This document shows, one piece after another, positions 1-10,714 of a stretch of DNA of 64,000 nucleotides. The notes beneath the pieces were generated by a model, which worked only from the letters and a program-made list of their open reading frames with translations, had not been told where the DNA came from and did not search any database. The DNA is from Phascolarctos cinereus (lineage: Eukaryota > Chordata > Mammalia > Diprotodontia > Phascolarctidae): contig NW_018343964.1 in NCBI RefSeq assembly GCF_002099425.1, forward strand, positions 8,162,001 through 8,226,000, given 5' to 3'. Within the stretch, counting starts at the first letter, position 1, and each line of letters opens with the position of its first letter. A program made the translations under genes and the position numbers.

Positions 1-735
1 CAGAACTCTAAAGCTGTATTATGCAGCTTTGTGTGAGCATGCTAAAATGCCCTGCCTAGTGCCAAACCGTATTCTCGCTATTTGTATGTCTCTTAGAGAA
101 ACAGTTTCTTTTCTTGCAATTTTAAAAATCTTGTTCCTGTTTACTTAAAAAAAAAAGAATCCAGAATACCACTGCCCTCCCCCCTCTTCCAATTTCCCCC
201 ATCCCCCAGATGCTCGATTTGTCACACTCAGCAACACTCTGCTTGGAACCTGCATTATTATGGCTTGCTTCTGGGAAATTAACCAAAATGTGTACGGAGG
301 GGATATGTTCTTTCCTCATTTCTCTTCATCATGGTCCCAGACCATTTGTCATGTGAGTGAGTTAGGAAGTGAGGTTGGATTCATTACCCATCCCAGGCAC
401 TCCCCCAGGCACTGTAGACGTGCCCTAAATGATTCTGACTTCGCCGATGATGCAGCTTTGGCAGGCGGCAAGCAGATGTACGGGCATTAGCAGGGAGGAT
501 AGCTTCCCATCATCGGCCATCATGTCGTTATAGGCTCACTGTCCCTTCTGAAACCTCATAAGTCAGTCCTAAGGGAAGATGGGTATGGGGTGAAGGGATA
601 GCCTTGGGCAACTCCATATGGACAAGCTGAGGAGGTCTCTGCCTCACTTTGAGAGGAGTGTGGTAGATCAAACAGACTACTAGATTTCTTAGGACCAGGA
701 CACATCAGGTTCCAAGTCTAATTTTTCTTGACCTT
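1..735. other. Repeat-poor intron sequence, nothing recognised
   Basis: No repeat family or exon is recognisable here. A short + frame at 260-490 has no family resemblance and is not supported as a gene. Confidence 0.5.
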
Positions 736-751
736 GGACAAGTCAGTTAAG

Positions 752-1013
752 ATAATAGTAATTATAATAGCTGGCATTTGTATAGTGCTCACTGTGTACC
801 AGGTACCGTGCTAAGCACTTTACAAATATCTCATATGATCCTTACAACCCTGGGAGGTAAGTGCTATTATTATCCCCATTTTATAGATGAGGAAACTGAG
901 GCAGACAGAGGTTAAGTAACTTGCACCAGAGTCACACAGCTAGTAAGGTGTCTGAGGCTGGATTTGAATTCAGGCATAAATCCTAGTTCAAAAGCTCTTT
1001 ATCCTAGTGAGTT
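752..1013 (-). repeat. MIR/MAR1-type CORE-SINE
   Basis: On the + strand it reads GATGAGGAAACTGAGGCAGA followed by TCACACAGCTAGTAAGG, the antisense of the CORE-SINE body. A CACTGTGTACCAGG-type end lies at the left. Confidence 0.8.
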
Positions 1014-1095
1014 TCAGACTAAGCAAACACCACATGGTTCTGTCTGGGGATTAACTATGTCATATACGGCTTCCAGTTCAGTGGAATTTGTGGTT

Positions 1096-1245
1096 TAAGA
1101 AATAATGAGGGGGCAGCTAGGTGGTGCAGTGGATAGAGCACCAGCCCTGAAGTCAGGAGGACCTGAGTTCAAATCCGGCCTCAGACCAAACACTTGACAC
1201 TTACTAGCTGTGTGACCCTGGGTGAGTCACTTAACCCCAATTGCC

Positions 1246-1304
<59 letters not shown>

Positions 1305-1334
1305 GGATGGATGAATAAATAAGAAATAATGAGG
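1096..1334 (+). mobile_element. WSINE1-type SINE with (GATA)n tail and 15-bp target-site duplication
   Basis: The SINE head GGGCAGCTAGGTGGTGCAGT starts at 1111 and the body ends near 1242 at ACTTAACCCCAATTGCC. The tail is a GATA repeat (1243-1305, then GGAT/AAAT units to 1319). The 15-bp sequence TAAGAAATAATGAGG occurs perfectly at 1096-1110 and 1320-1334, so the microsatellite lies inside the insertion as its 3' tail. A perfect duplication suggests a fairly young copy. Confidence 0.93.
1243..1319. repeat. (GATA)n microsatellite in SINE tail
   Basis: About 15 GATA units followed by GGAT and AAAT variants. It is bounded on the left by the SINE body and on the right by the second copy of the target-site duplication. 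Confidence 0.95.
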
Positions 1335-1499
1335 AAAGCCCTTCAGAACGTAATAAACAGTTTAGCAGACATATGTGTCTTCTGGCGTGATTGATGATGA
1401 GTAAGGCAAGTGAGTAATATTGGAAGTTCAAATTCAGCTGTTATTTGTGAATTTGTAATATTTAATGAATACCTGCTTACATTGGACAGCAGAAACAGG

Positions 1500-1815
1500 G
1501 TCTGGAAATATCTCAATGGGCTACATGTACTCAAATGAAATTTAATAGGGATAAAAGTAAAGTCCTATACTTGGGTTCCAAAAATCAACAGAATAATATT
1601 TGACTAGAGAATAATCGTTCATGTGAAAAAGACCTGGGATCTTTAGTTTAATGCAAGCTGATATGAGTTAACAATGTTAACATGACAGACGAAAGAAGGT
1701 AACGTGAATTTAAGCCATGTTAGTAGGAGCAAATGTTCAGGATAAAGGAGATGTGATGTTCTCACTGTGTATCATTCTGGTTAGACCAGGTCTGGAGTAT
1801 TGTGTACAGTTCTTG
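1500..1815 (+). repeat. L3/CR1 LINE fragment (late ORF2)
   Basis: The sequence resembles the CR1/L3 region that reads 'aatttaat..gtaaagt..tacttgggt' and later 'ggttagaccaggtctggagtattgtgt'. It matches the remembered end of the L3 reverse-transcriptase frame; it is diverged. Confidence 0.65.
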
Positions 1816-1994
1816 ATGGCAGTTTTATGTTAGTCCTAAGCCAGCCATGCCTGCCCATTCTGTGCCATTCTTGCCCACGTCTGCCCCCAAGTTCACCAAA
1901 GAGACTTCAACACCATATTCTAGCAGGACATCATTACTTTCTCTTGTTATATTGTGAAGATACCAGTGGGGTAGATAGACTGTCCAGTAGTTAT

Positions 1995-2335
1995 TAGAGG
2001 AAACTAGGTGACCTGACGGATTGCTGGACCTGGAATCAGGAAGACCAAAGTTCAAACCCAGCCTCAGACACTAACTGTGTGACCACAGGCAAATCACTTA
2101 ACCTCTGTCTTCCTCAGTTTTCTCATCTATAAAATGGGGATATTAATAGCACCTTCCTGTGTAACCCTGAGCAGTTCACTTCACCTCTGTTTACCTCAGT
2201 TTCCTCGTCTATAAAATAGGGATAAGAATAGTACTTACCTCCCTAGGTTGTTGTGAAGTTCAAATGAGCTAATATGTATAGTGCTTCACAAACCTTAAAG
2301 CACTGTATACATGCTAGCTATTGTTATCATCATCA
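1995..2335 (+). repeat. MAR1-type CORE-SINE with an internally repeated core
   Basis: The head, core and 3' end (CTTCACAAACCTTAAAGCAC) are present in + orientation. The segment running from the 'gtgtgacc' to the 'ctataaaat' box occurs twice (about 2070-2140 and 2158-2222). The element ends in a short CATCAT run. Confidence 0.75.
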
Positions 2336-2497
2336 TCATCCCTTGTGCTTAACATGTGCCTTTCTCATGATTCTTTATTTGTTATGGGTCATAGCCAGCT
2401 CAGTGTGCTTTCCCAGAGTCCTCAGTATGATAACTCCTTTTTAACTCTTCAGAGGCTATAATAAGTTCCATGACTCATAGTCAGCAATAGTAAGAGG

Positions 2498-2670
2498 AGA
2501 CTCCTTAACAATTAAAGCTATACAGAAGCAGAATTGGCTACTGAAAAGAAGATGGTGTCCCGTCTCTGGAGGTCTCCAGGTGAACACTAGATACCAACTT
2601 GTCCAAAAAGGCTAGAGAGAAATTTCCTAGTTAGGTTGGACTAGGTAGCCCTTAAATTCCCTCCCAAACA
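2498..2670 (+). repeat. L3/CR1 LINE 3' end
   Basis: It carries the typical L3 3' sequence: 'cttaacaattaaagct', then 'tctggaggtct', then 'ggttggactaggtagccc'. Confidence 0.7.
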
Positions 2671-2989
2671 AGAAGTCTTAAGAGTTAGAGGACATTAACA
2701 TACATCATCATCCAGTAATAGGTACGACGTGCATCTTCATAGGAAGCAGTCAGCATCAGTTAACAGCAGCAGGTTCGATATTTTTGAAGACTCTTGAATG
2801 TGCTATACCTGACATGTGAAAATCATACCCATGATTCCCTGAAGAAATACTGTTTCCTTGCACCTCCAATAAGGAGGCACTGGGGTTGCCTTCCTGTCAT
2901 AAGAAGATAAGGTCTAGAAATGCCAGAGAAAAGAGGCTCAAACCCCAAATATACTGATCATAATTAATTGCATGGTCCTTCATGGGATC

Positions 2990-3165
2990 ATAGATCCAGA
3001 ACTGAAAGAGACCATCTAATCCAGTCCCCTCATTTCATAGATGAAACTGAAACCTAGAAAGATGAAAGGACTTACTTGGGCACATCACTCCAATAGTAAA
3101 TGGCAGAGCCTTGATTCAGACTCGGGTTCTGTGATGACATGACCATTGCTCTTCCCATAGTACTG
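2990..3165 (-). repeat. MIR-type SINE
   Basis: It opens with 'gggatcatagatccagaactg', followed by 'catttcatagatgaaactga' and 'aatggcagagccttgattca', the antisense order of a marsupial MIR. Confidence 0.75.
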
Positions 3166-3391
3166 CTCTGACTGCAGCATTAAAACTTCTCTCAGGAAGG
3201 TGGAGAAAGTCCCTCAGAAGATGAGGAGATTGTTTCTCTAGGCTTGAATGCACATGGTTTTCATTTTCATAAAAATGCAATGATTTAGGAATGGGTCAGG
3301 GAAAATGCACAAGAAACAAAATCCTGGCATTGGTCAAACCTCCACCAAATTTAGTTAGGAGAGTATGCAATAGAAAGAGACCCTAACTCTG

Positions 3392-3392
<1 letters not shown>

Positions 3393-3429
<37 letters not shown>

Positions 3430-3440
3430 TGTGTGTGTGT
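3393..3440. repeat. (TG)n microsatellite
   Basis: About 24 TG units with one GG interruption near 3422. Confidence 0.95.
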
Positions 3441-3557
3441 AAGATATTCACATATATTTAGAATCACTCAAAGGCACATTACTACTGCATTATCTCTTCT
3501 TGATTTACAGGAAAAACGTCAATTTAGTCCCATTTATACAAATTCAAGGCACAAGTT

Positions 3558-3558
<1 letters not shown>

Positions 3559-3630
<72 letters not shown>

Positions 3631-3643
3631 AGGGGGAGAGAGA
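3559..3643. repeat. (GA)n microsatellite
   Basis: A GA tract of nearly 70 bp followed by a degenerate purine run, lying 120 bp from the TG repeat. The open frame through both repeats is low-complexity only. Confidence 0.95.
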
Positions 3644-3659
3644 AAATCTCAGGTTGCTA

Positions 3660-4405
3660 GGCAACAACAACAGTGATAATTCATAGTAATACTGTTTTAG
3701 AAATAATCATTTTTATACATTTTAATGACTATGAGAATGTAAAAAAAAACTGTTTGGAAAACTATAGAGAGAGACCAGACTCCACCTCCCTTTCTTTCTT
3801 TTCTTTCTTTTTTTGAAATTCTGGCTTTTCTTCCTTTTTTCCTCTAATGCTGCCCTCGTGTTTACGCTACAGGCATACTGCTTCCATTAAAGCTACCAGG
3901 GGCATCCTCGTATTAAATCATGGTACTCCCCAGCTCCTCATTTTTAAAAGTTTAGGAAATAGCACCTGGTCAGTTACCTGTGTAAAGTTCATTACCAGAC
4001 ATGCAGCTTAGCTAGTAGTGGGGCCATGTCCTAGCCATAATGTCAGGATCCCAAAGCCCAGGGTTTCAGTAGCTTTTATGTGGCTAACTTCTTGGATGAG
4101 TCTGAACATACTATTCCATATATCCTCAAGGGGATTGATTCCTGCTCTCTTCCTAGTCCCCAATGGCTTGTCCTCCAATTCATGCTTAGGAAACTACTTG
4201 AAGAAGGGGATCATAACATTATCCTTCTCATGTCCCTGGTGGTGCCTGGCCTAACCAGCCAGACCTAGGTAAAAAACACGAGGAGAGCAAAATGTAGCTG
4301 TCCCTTGTCCATTTCATCTCATCATGTCTTTCTTCCCTGGCCATCCAGTACCCTAATGCTGACTTCCAAAGACATCCTTGCCTTCATTTTTCTGTGCCCA
4401 TGGCC
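3660..4405. other. Intron sequence, nothing recognised
   Basis: I see no recognisable repeat, exon or RNA. It includes a short pyrimidine patch at 3785-3845. Confidence 0.4.
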
Positions 4406-4414
4406 CAGACATTG

Positions 4415-4580
4415 GAACTTAAGATCTAGAGGTGGCAGGTACCTTAGAGATCATCTAGTCAAACCACCTCATGTTACAAATGAGAAAACAGAGTCCCTGA
4501 TAATCTAAGTGGCCTGCCCAAGATCACACAGCCACTAAGAAGAAGAATCTAGATTCAAATCCAGCCCTAATGACTCAAGA
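4415..4580 (-). repeat. MIR-type SINE
   Basis: It carries the antisense MIR order: 'tagagatcatctagtcaaacc', 'acaaatgagaaaacaga', 'gatcacacagccactaag'. Confidence 0.75.
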
Positions 4581-4704
4581 TATACTGATCTTCCTATAAA
4601 CCACTGATTTCTTTTAATCTATTTCAAATGCTTTACATACTTTAAGACCCTGTGTATTGCGAATATAAATTGTAATGATTCCCTTTTTTATTGATCCTCT
4701 GATA

Positions 4705-4862
4705 GGAAGCTAGGTGGTAGAGTTGAAAGAGCATAAGACTTGGAGTCAGGAAAACCTGAATTTGAATCCTGCTACAGACATTGGCTGTGTGACCCTGGGC
4801 AAGTCATTTAAACTCCCTTAACCTCAGTTTCCTCATCTGTAAAATGGAGGTAATAAGTTGCA
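4705..4862 (+). repeat. tRNA-headed SINE (MIR/MAR1 type)
   Basis: The head 'aggaagctaggtggtagagt' is followed by 'ggctgtgtgaccctgggcaa' and 'cctcatctgtaaaatgg'. Confidence 0.8.
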
Positions 4863-4934
4863 CAGGCGGTGACAACCTTCTTAGATGTTATTTGAATGCT
4901 CATTGTACTAGTAAAACCAGAGGTCCAATCTCTA

Positions 4935-5100
4935 GTGACCATAGATTTAGGCCTGGAAGCAACCTTAGAGTTCCTCTAGCCTAATTCCCTTCTTTTCAAG
5001 ATAGGAGACCTGAGGCCCAATGAGATGAAGTGACTTGCCCCAGGTTAAGTGGCAGGTTTTAGATTCAAACCCCGGTCCCCTACTCTTTCTACTGCAACAT
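4935..5100 (-). repeat. MIR-type SINE
   Basis: The antisense core 'gagacctgaggcccaatgag', then 'gacttgcccc', then 'attcaaaccccggtc'. Confidence 0.75.
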
Positions 5101-5424
5101 ACTTCTCCTTATCTGTGTATTAACATGACTGCATGGTTAACATGGTCACTACAGTACTTACTATAGATTCAAATCTGAGTGATAAATATTAGAACACACA
5201 TTCTCAATGGGCTTATGTTGTAGACCAGCCCGGGAGCTCTCTGGGCTTCCTATATTTCCCTTTTAGAATCACTGATGTGTACAATGTTTCAGAGTCTTCA
5301 CAAGGAAGGTACCCCGTCGTTCCCACCTTTGTAGTTGATTAAATTGTTCATTCCTAATAAATCCAACTGAGAGGTAAACACTTGGGTCTGAATGGTACAA
5401 GAGGCAGAACAGTGTGACCAGAGA

Positions 5425-5735
5425 AAGATTTCATAGAGGAGGTGGTTTGAATTAGATGTGAAAGATGGATAATATAGATTGGCCAAGAGGATGGGCAGGG
5501 GGGAAAGCAATGAACAAAGAAAGCCAGGAATTACCATGGGGTCTTGGGACTTGTTTGTGAGCTGATTAGAATTGGAAGACTCTTGTTGGGGAGGAGTGAC
5601 AGATAAGTTTTGGGAGCCTAAGGTAGACCAGATGATGGAGGATCTCTAATGTGAGGCTACAGTATTTAGGCTTGATCTAATAAACAATTGAGAACCATTG
5701 TAGACTTCTTATTAGAGCAGTGGCCCATCTTTCCC
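5425..5735 (-). repeat. L2-type LINE fragment
   Basis: It carries the reverse complement of the L2 3' region: 'gaggaggtggtttgaatta', a gap, then a segment like the L2 'gatctctaatg..aggcttgat..caattgagaaccattg' stretch. Diverged. Confidence 0.55.
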
Positions 5736-5744
5736 ATCTCTGTG

Positions 5745-6140
5745 CATTTTTGTTACCTTTGAAATAACCTAAGCCTTCCCCCACCATCCCCTACTCTCTG
5801 TACATTGAAATCCCATCTGTCCTTCATGGGCCAGTTCAAGCATCATCATCTCCTCCATGAAGTTTAGGCTGATTGTGACCTCTGTATCAGAAGTAATCCC
5901 TCCCTCTGACCTCTCATAGCATCTTATACATACAAGATTTTTAACATTAAAACTCTTTAATAACTCTTTTAACATTAATTGTACATTCTGTGATGTACCC
6001 TTGCATTAAAGTTATTTGTGGACATATCTTTATTTCTGCTACTAAACTCTAACTACTTGATGTCAGGGACTCTGTTGCTTGTCATCTGTGTGCCCCTAAT
6101 ACCTTGCACTGAACTAAAAAAAAAGAACTAAGAGGCATTT
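5745..6140 (+). repeat. L2 LINE 3' end
   Basis: It has 'ccttcatgggccagttcaag', then 'actacttgatgtcagggactc' and 'acctttgcact'-like terminal sequence, as in the sense L2 3' untranslated region. Confidence 0.7.
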
Positions 6141-6154
6141 GACAAACTTTTGTT

Positions 6155-6262
6155 GAGCGCAGAAGGAAAGAGGGAAGAAAAAGAAAAGGAAGTAAGGAAG
6201 AGGCAGAAGAGGAAGAAGGAAGCAGGGAAGGAAGGAGGGAGGGAGAGAAGAAGGAAGGAAGT
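6155..6262. repeat. Purine-rich low-complexity tract
   Basis: About 100 bp of almost pure A/G (GGAA and GGGA units). Confidence 0.9.
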
Positions 6263-6463
6263 TGAGTTGAGAACAATGAATAGCTAATGAATTTAAGAAG
6301 GTTCTGGATGAGCACAGACTTAAGGCTAGAATGAGGGGCTAAATCTTAGATGATGAAATTTATTGGAGATGAAAGTAATAGTAAAGAAAGACATAGCAGC
6401 CAAAAAAAAAATCTAATTCAATCTTTGCATAAAAAAGACCAATAGTATTTAGAATGAGGGAAC

Positions 6464-6985
6464 TGGTAGTCTTGGTGGACTTTGGCCTGGCAAAACCACC
6501 TCTGCAACGTCCTCTTCATTTCTGGGTGCAACATTTTAGGAAGCACATTGACAAGCTGCTGGACTCCCAGACTAGTGAAGAATCTTCAACTCTTTTTATC
6601 TATGGACGGTTAATGGACCTGAAAATGCTTAGCCGGAAAAAGAGAAGACTTTAGGGGACATGGCAGATACGTATTCAAGTTATATGGAAGAGAGATTAGT
6701 TGTGTTCTCTTTGGCCCCAAAAGGAGGACTGGAAGCAGTGGTGGAAGATGCAGAAGACTAGATTTCAGTTTAATGTAAGAGGAAACTTACTAACAGTGAG
6801 TACTGGCTGAAAATGGAAGGGGCTGTTTTGGAAGGAAGTAAATTCCCTATTACTGGAGGTTTTCAAATGGAGTGTGGGTGACCCCTTGTCAGGGATCATA
6901 GAGAGTGAGTTCCTGTTCAGATGTAGGTGGTACTGGGTGACCTCTGTGGGTTCTTCCAACTCTGAGATCCTCTGATCTGTATCAA
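6464..6985 (+). repeat. L3/CR1 LINE 3' portion
   Basis: 'caacattttaggaagcacattgac' near 6530 and 'ttactggaggttttcaaatgg' near 6850 match the order of the CR1/L3 3' end. It ends with 'ttcttccaactctgagatcc'. Confidence 0.75.
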
Positions 6986-7374
6986 ATCTTATACTTGGGT
7001 TTAAAAAACCATATAGGGAGGTGTGGCTAGATAATAGTTTATAATTTTTAAAAAAGCTTAAGGTTTGAGTGACATGCTAGCTGAACAAGAGTCAAAGCAT
7101 AACATGGTAGCCAAAGAGGTTAAGGTGATGCTAGGGGTTGTATCCAGAATCCTTCTAGGTGCCTGAGCCCAGACTGACTCATCCCTTACCCTGGGCAGGA
7201 AATAAACACTGAAGGTCAAGAGACTTCAGTTCCAATCTCAGTCCTACCCCTAACTAATCTTATGACTCTCCAGGTTGTAGTTTCCTTGTGGGGCCTAGAT
7301 AATGGCTTTTGGGGTTGTTTTTATTGTTTTTTTGGATGGGGGGAATGTGGTTTGCCATAAAACTCATTGAAAGT

Positions 7375-7500
7375 ATAGTGAACTGTTGTCACTTCTCAGA
7401 GTAGTGTTGTCAAAAGAAAAAAAGTAAAAATCCATAGGGTTACAAAGGAAACCAACTATACTGAAATTGTTATCCAGACATTTTTTTAAACCAAGTTTAT
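7375..7500 (+). mobile_element. hAT-type DNA transposon fragment
   Basis: The segment 'ataGGGTTACAAAGGAAACCAAC' matches the interior of the same non-autonomous hAT-like family that is present with both ends at 58965-59181. No termini are visible here. Confidence 0.55.
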
Positions 7501-7552
7501 TCACCACAGGCTGAATAAATCCAAGGATTTATTAGAAAATCCTTTAGTTCCT

Positions 7553-7622
7553 AATAGCACTAGCATTCCTTGTTTGTTAGAAGACCCTTGAGATCTCAAT
7601 AGCACTAGCATTCCTTGTTTGT
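7553..7622. repeat. 45-bp-period direct duplication
   Basis: The 25-bp segment beginning AATAGCACTAGCATTCC occurs identically at 7553 and 7598. Confidence 0.9.
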
Positions 7623-7754
7623 CCACACCCTCTTTCAGTCTGGCTCCTCTGAATATTGTGAAGACAGTTGAGATGAGATGGTAAAATGTTACACAAGTGA
7701 ATACACCTGTACAGATTCAGTGTGCGGTTATAATCCCTATAATTATTATTATTA

Positions 7755-8000
7755 TTAAATCCTCATGACACCTTAAGGTTTGCCAAATGCTTCACGTACT
7801 TTATGTAATTTGATCCTAGGACAACCCAATGAGGGAGATGCTATTATTGCTTCTATTGTATAGATAAGAAAACTGAAGCAATTGAGAAGTAAGGTGATTT
7901 GATCAGGGTCACAGTCACACAGCTAGGAGTTATCTGAAGTGAGATTTGAACCCAGGTCTTTCTGGCTCAAACTCCAACATTTTATCTGCAATGCCATGTA
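7755..8000 (-). repeat. MAR1-type CORE-SINE
   Basis: It starts 'caccttaaggtttgccaaatg' and continues 'gataagaaaactgaagcaat', 'tcacacagctag', 'ttgaacccaggtc', which is antisense MAR1. Confidence 0.8.
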
Positions 8001-8248
8001 TCATCTCCATCATTATTACAAAATCTACTTTCAGTCATAGAATGATGGCTTAAACTGCAGTGAGAAGTAGTAAAGAATGCTGATTTTCATGTACAATAGT
8101 GGATACTTTATTTATCTAGCATCATTGAAGAGTGACCTGGTCTACATGAGTGAATTTTCCAGATAACTGAAATTTGTCTCTTTAAGGATCAAACCTTTTT
8201 TGGGGTGGGGGTGGGGGGCTATCATTCTGGATAGAAGTATTTCTAATA

Positions 8249-8370
8249 CATACACATATACACACACATCTATGTATGTGTGGAATATATACACATATGT
8301 ACATACATTGCATATACATATATGTATACATATATATTCATGCTATATATATATATATATATATATACAC
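8249..8370. repeat. (CA/TA) low-complexity tract
   Basis: Mixed CA, TATG and a pure (TA)n run at about 8344-8368. Confidence 0.9.
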
Positions 8371-8506
8371 AGACACACTTAGAAGAGACAGAGAGAAAGA
8401 ATATTTCTCTGTCTTGTTTAACAGAAGATAGTGAATATATTGTAACCCTTTCTTAATGTCTCAGGGACATCATAATGGACATCAGTTATTATATGCTTAT
8501 ACCTCT

Positions 8507-8680
8507 GTTGTGGTAGTAGCAAGAGCATTGGTTTGGGAATAAGAGACCTAGGTCCAAATACTCAAGTAATCAACTATTAAGGAGTGTGATTTGGACATTT
8601 TGCCTCAGTTTCCTTTCCTTTAAGGGTTAGACTAGTTCATCTCTAAGGATCCTTCCAGCTCTAAATCTTATGATCTCTTG
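8507..8680 (+). repeat. MIR-type SINE
   Basis: The core 'gcctcagtttcctttccttt' is followed by 'ggttagactagttcatctct' and 'ccttccagctctaaatct', the marsupial MIR 3' end. Confidence 0.8.
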
Positions 8681-8719
8681 CTATTCGCCTTCATGTATTC
8701 TGTTACATAGAAACTAGGA

Positions 8720-8935
8720 TGCGTTCTACCACACCCTCTGTTCTTTCTCTTCCCTCTCCCATCTCCATTTCTTTCACTCCTCCATCTCTTCAAAGCCCAC
8801 CTCAGATGCCAACTCCTCTGGAAGTCTTCCTTGACTCACCCAGCTAAAAGTGCTCTATCAGGACCTCTCCTTTGCCCCATCACATTCTGCCTCATGTCCT
8901 ACTTGTTTTTGTCATATCAGCCCTTGAAGCTGTGT
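8720..8935 (+). repeat. L2 LINE 3' fragment
   Basis: 'cttcaaagcccacctcagatg' followed by 'cctctggaagtcttccttgac' is the sense L2 3' region. Confidence 0.75.
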
Positions 8936-9079
8936 CATTGTTTTCTAGCCATCAACTTGCCCATTTTATGAAGCAGACAAAATTTCAAACTCCAGGAAAT
9001 TTGCAAAAGAAAAAAATGCATAATATTTCTTGCATAAGAACTCTAATAAGTCCTTGGAACAGGTTCACATGTGCTATCA

Positions 9080-9640
9080 AAAGGAGAATTTGTATAATCC
9101 TGTGAAACAGCTTGTTACTGTGGACACTTACATATGGTCATGCTGCCTAATTTGGCTTGTCCCTTCTATAAAAGTGCAGTAAGATTCTGGTACCACGGAG
9201 AGAGAGAGATGAGGACTGGGCACGTGACTGATAAAAATACGCCAGTTTCAGAGCATTTATGAAATTCAGCATGCTGTTGAGACAGAGTTTAGATCATTCT
9301 GCTCATTATGGTAATCTCTCTCAGGTGCATGGAGGTGATTTGAAGTGAATAGATTTCTGTCAGAATCGAAGAGGTGCTCACGGAGTCTGTCTCTTGAAAT
9401 TTTTACCAAGAGCAGGGGAGGTATATGTGGCGGGAGGCAAGAGGTGAAAACAACTGCCGAGCTGTCAGGCCTTGAGATAATGAGCTTCCATGAACATCTG
9501 GCTAATCATAGAAGCTTTAGGGATTTTCCACCGTTGGCAGGTTAAGATAGTAAATCTATCAGCTAAAATTTATGGAAAGTTTCTTCAGATTGGGATCCCA
9601 AAGAGGGGTATGCAGATGTATACCTCTGGTTTCTAAGAGA
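9080..9640. other. Repeat-free block, possible conserved noncoding element
   Basis: I recognise no repeat in about 560 bp. It contains a TATA-like CTATAAAAG near 9168, a CACGTG E-box at 9221-9226 and several GATA and TAAT motifs. Any regulatory role is inference only. Confidence 0.3.
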
Positions 9641-9654
9641 AAGAAAGACCTGCC

Positions 9655-9840
9655 AGTTATCTAGTGCAGAGAGCCTGGATCTGAGACCTAACATCTGTTC
9701 TTCCATTGATTAACTCTATGTGAACTTAATTCAATCATATAATTTAAAAAAAAATTTTTTTGTTAATTCAATCATTTAATCTGCCTGTTATGCCTCAGAT
9801 GCCCTAGAAATTAAAAGACAATAATAATACCTGTTCCCTT
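9655..9840 (+). repeat. MIR-type SINE, interrupted by a short AT duplication
   Basis: Head-like sequence 'agagcctggatctgagacc' and core-like 'cctgttatgcctcagatgcc' are separated by a repeated TTAATTCAATCAT segment (about 9727 and 9761) around an A/T run. Confidence 0.5.
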
Positions 9841-9944
9841 TGGAAGAAAGGTCAAGGGGTTATTTCCCCTCTTTTTCACTCAGGGTAATCAAATCATAAC
9901 ATCATGGATCTAAGTCAAATCAAGTCAAAAGCATTTATTATTTC

Positions 9945-10058
9945 ATTAGACTGTGAGCCCCTTGTGGACATGGACTATCTTTTGCCTTTCTTTGTATCCT
10001 TAGCACTTAGCACAAGTGCCTGGCACTTAGTAGGTAATTAACAAATGTTTACTGAATA
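9945..10058 (+). repeat. L2 LINE 3' terminus
   Basis: 'ttagactgtgagccccttgtgg' through 'gtgcctggcacttagtaggt' and 'acaaatgtttactgaat' is the typical L2 3' end. Confidence 0.85.
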
Positions 10059-10250
10059 TTATTTATTCAGTACCTACTTTGTACCAGGCATTGTGCTAAG
10101 GTTGGAGATACTTAAAGACAGGTTAAAAAATTGGCCCTGCTGTCTAGGAGCTCACAATCTAATGGGAGAGACAACTGCAGCCAATAACTATGTATGAAAA
10201 GATGTATACAGGATAAATTGGAGATAATCATAGAGGGAAGGCCCTAGCAT
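10059..10250 (-). repeat. L2 LINE 3' end in opposite orientation
   Basis: 'tattcagtacctactttgta' and 'ccaggcattgtgctaagg' then 'ctaggagctcacaatctaatg' form an antisense L2 terminus that meets the preceding copy tail to tail. Confidence 0.75.
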
Positions 10251-10254
10251 TAGG

Positions 10255-10560
10255 TCTAGAGCAAGAAGGGTCCTCACAGGCCCTCTTGTTCGACCCTCTG
10301 CCCCATTTTGCAGATGAGGAAACAGAGGTCATAGAGACTGACTGCCTTGCCCATAGTTACCCAGATACTAGATTTCAGAGATAGGATTTCAAGCCCCAAT
10401 TTATTAATATGTAAAATCCGGACTAATGCCCAATTGAGCCTTAATCAAGTTATAGTTGAGCAATCACAGAGCACCGTGGGCTCACAGGGGCATCTCTGGC
10501 TCAGGTCCTCTGACTATCAAGCCAATGTTCTTTCCACTGTACCATTCCTTGGTGTATTAT
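10255..10560 (-). repeat. MIR-type SINE split by a foreign insert
   Basis: The antisense MIR core (10262-10391, 'cagatgaggaaacagaggtc' to 'gagataggatttcaa') resumes at about 10500 with 'ctcaggtcctctgactatca' and ends 'ttctttccactgtacc'. The intervening 110 bp is not SINE sequence (see the next entry). Confidence 0.8.
10392..10500 (-). repeat. Unidentified ~115-bp element, inverted copy A
   Basis: The reverse complement of this segment aligns along its length, at roughly 85% by eye, with 11499-11610. It sits inside a SINE, so it is the inserted copy. I do not recognise its family. Confidence 0.75.
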
Positions 10561-10714
10561 AACCCATTATAGTTTGGTTATAACATAATAGTTGATTTTT
10601 AGTCTTAGCTCAGACGAATCTATTCTGTATGCCTCTGTGCCTAATATAAAGTTGCCTACTTTTTTTCCAAATGAGCTAAAATAATGAGTTCTTAAGCCAT
10701 TAACATCACTCTGG

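Noticed and set aside
9160-9230. Alternative KIF26B promoter
   Set aside because: A TATA-like motif and one E-box are not enough; no exon, CpG richness or donor was identifiable downstream.
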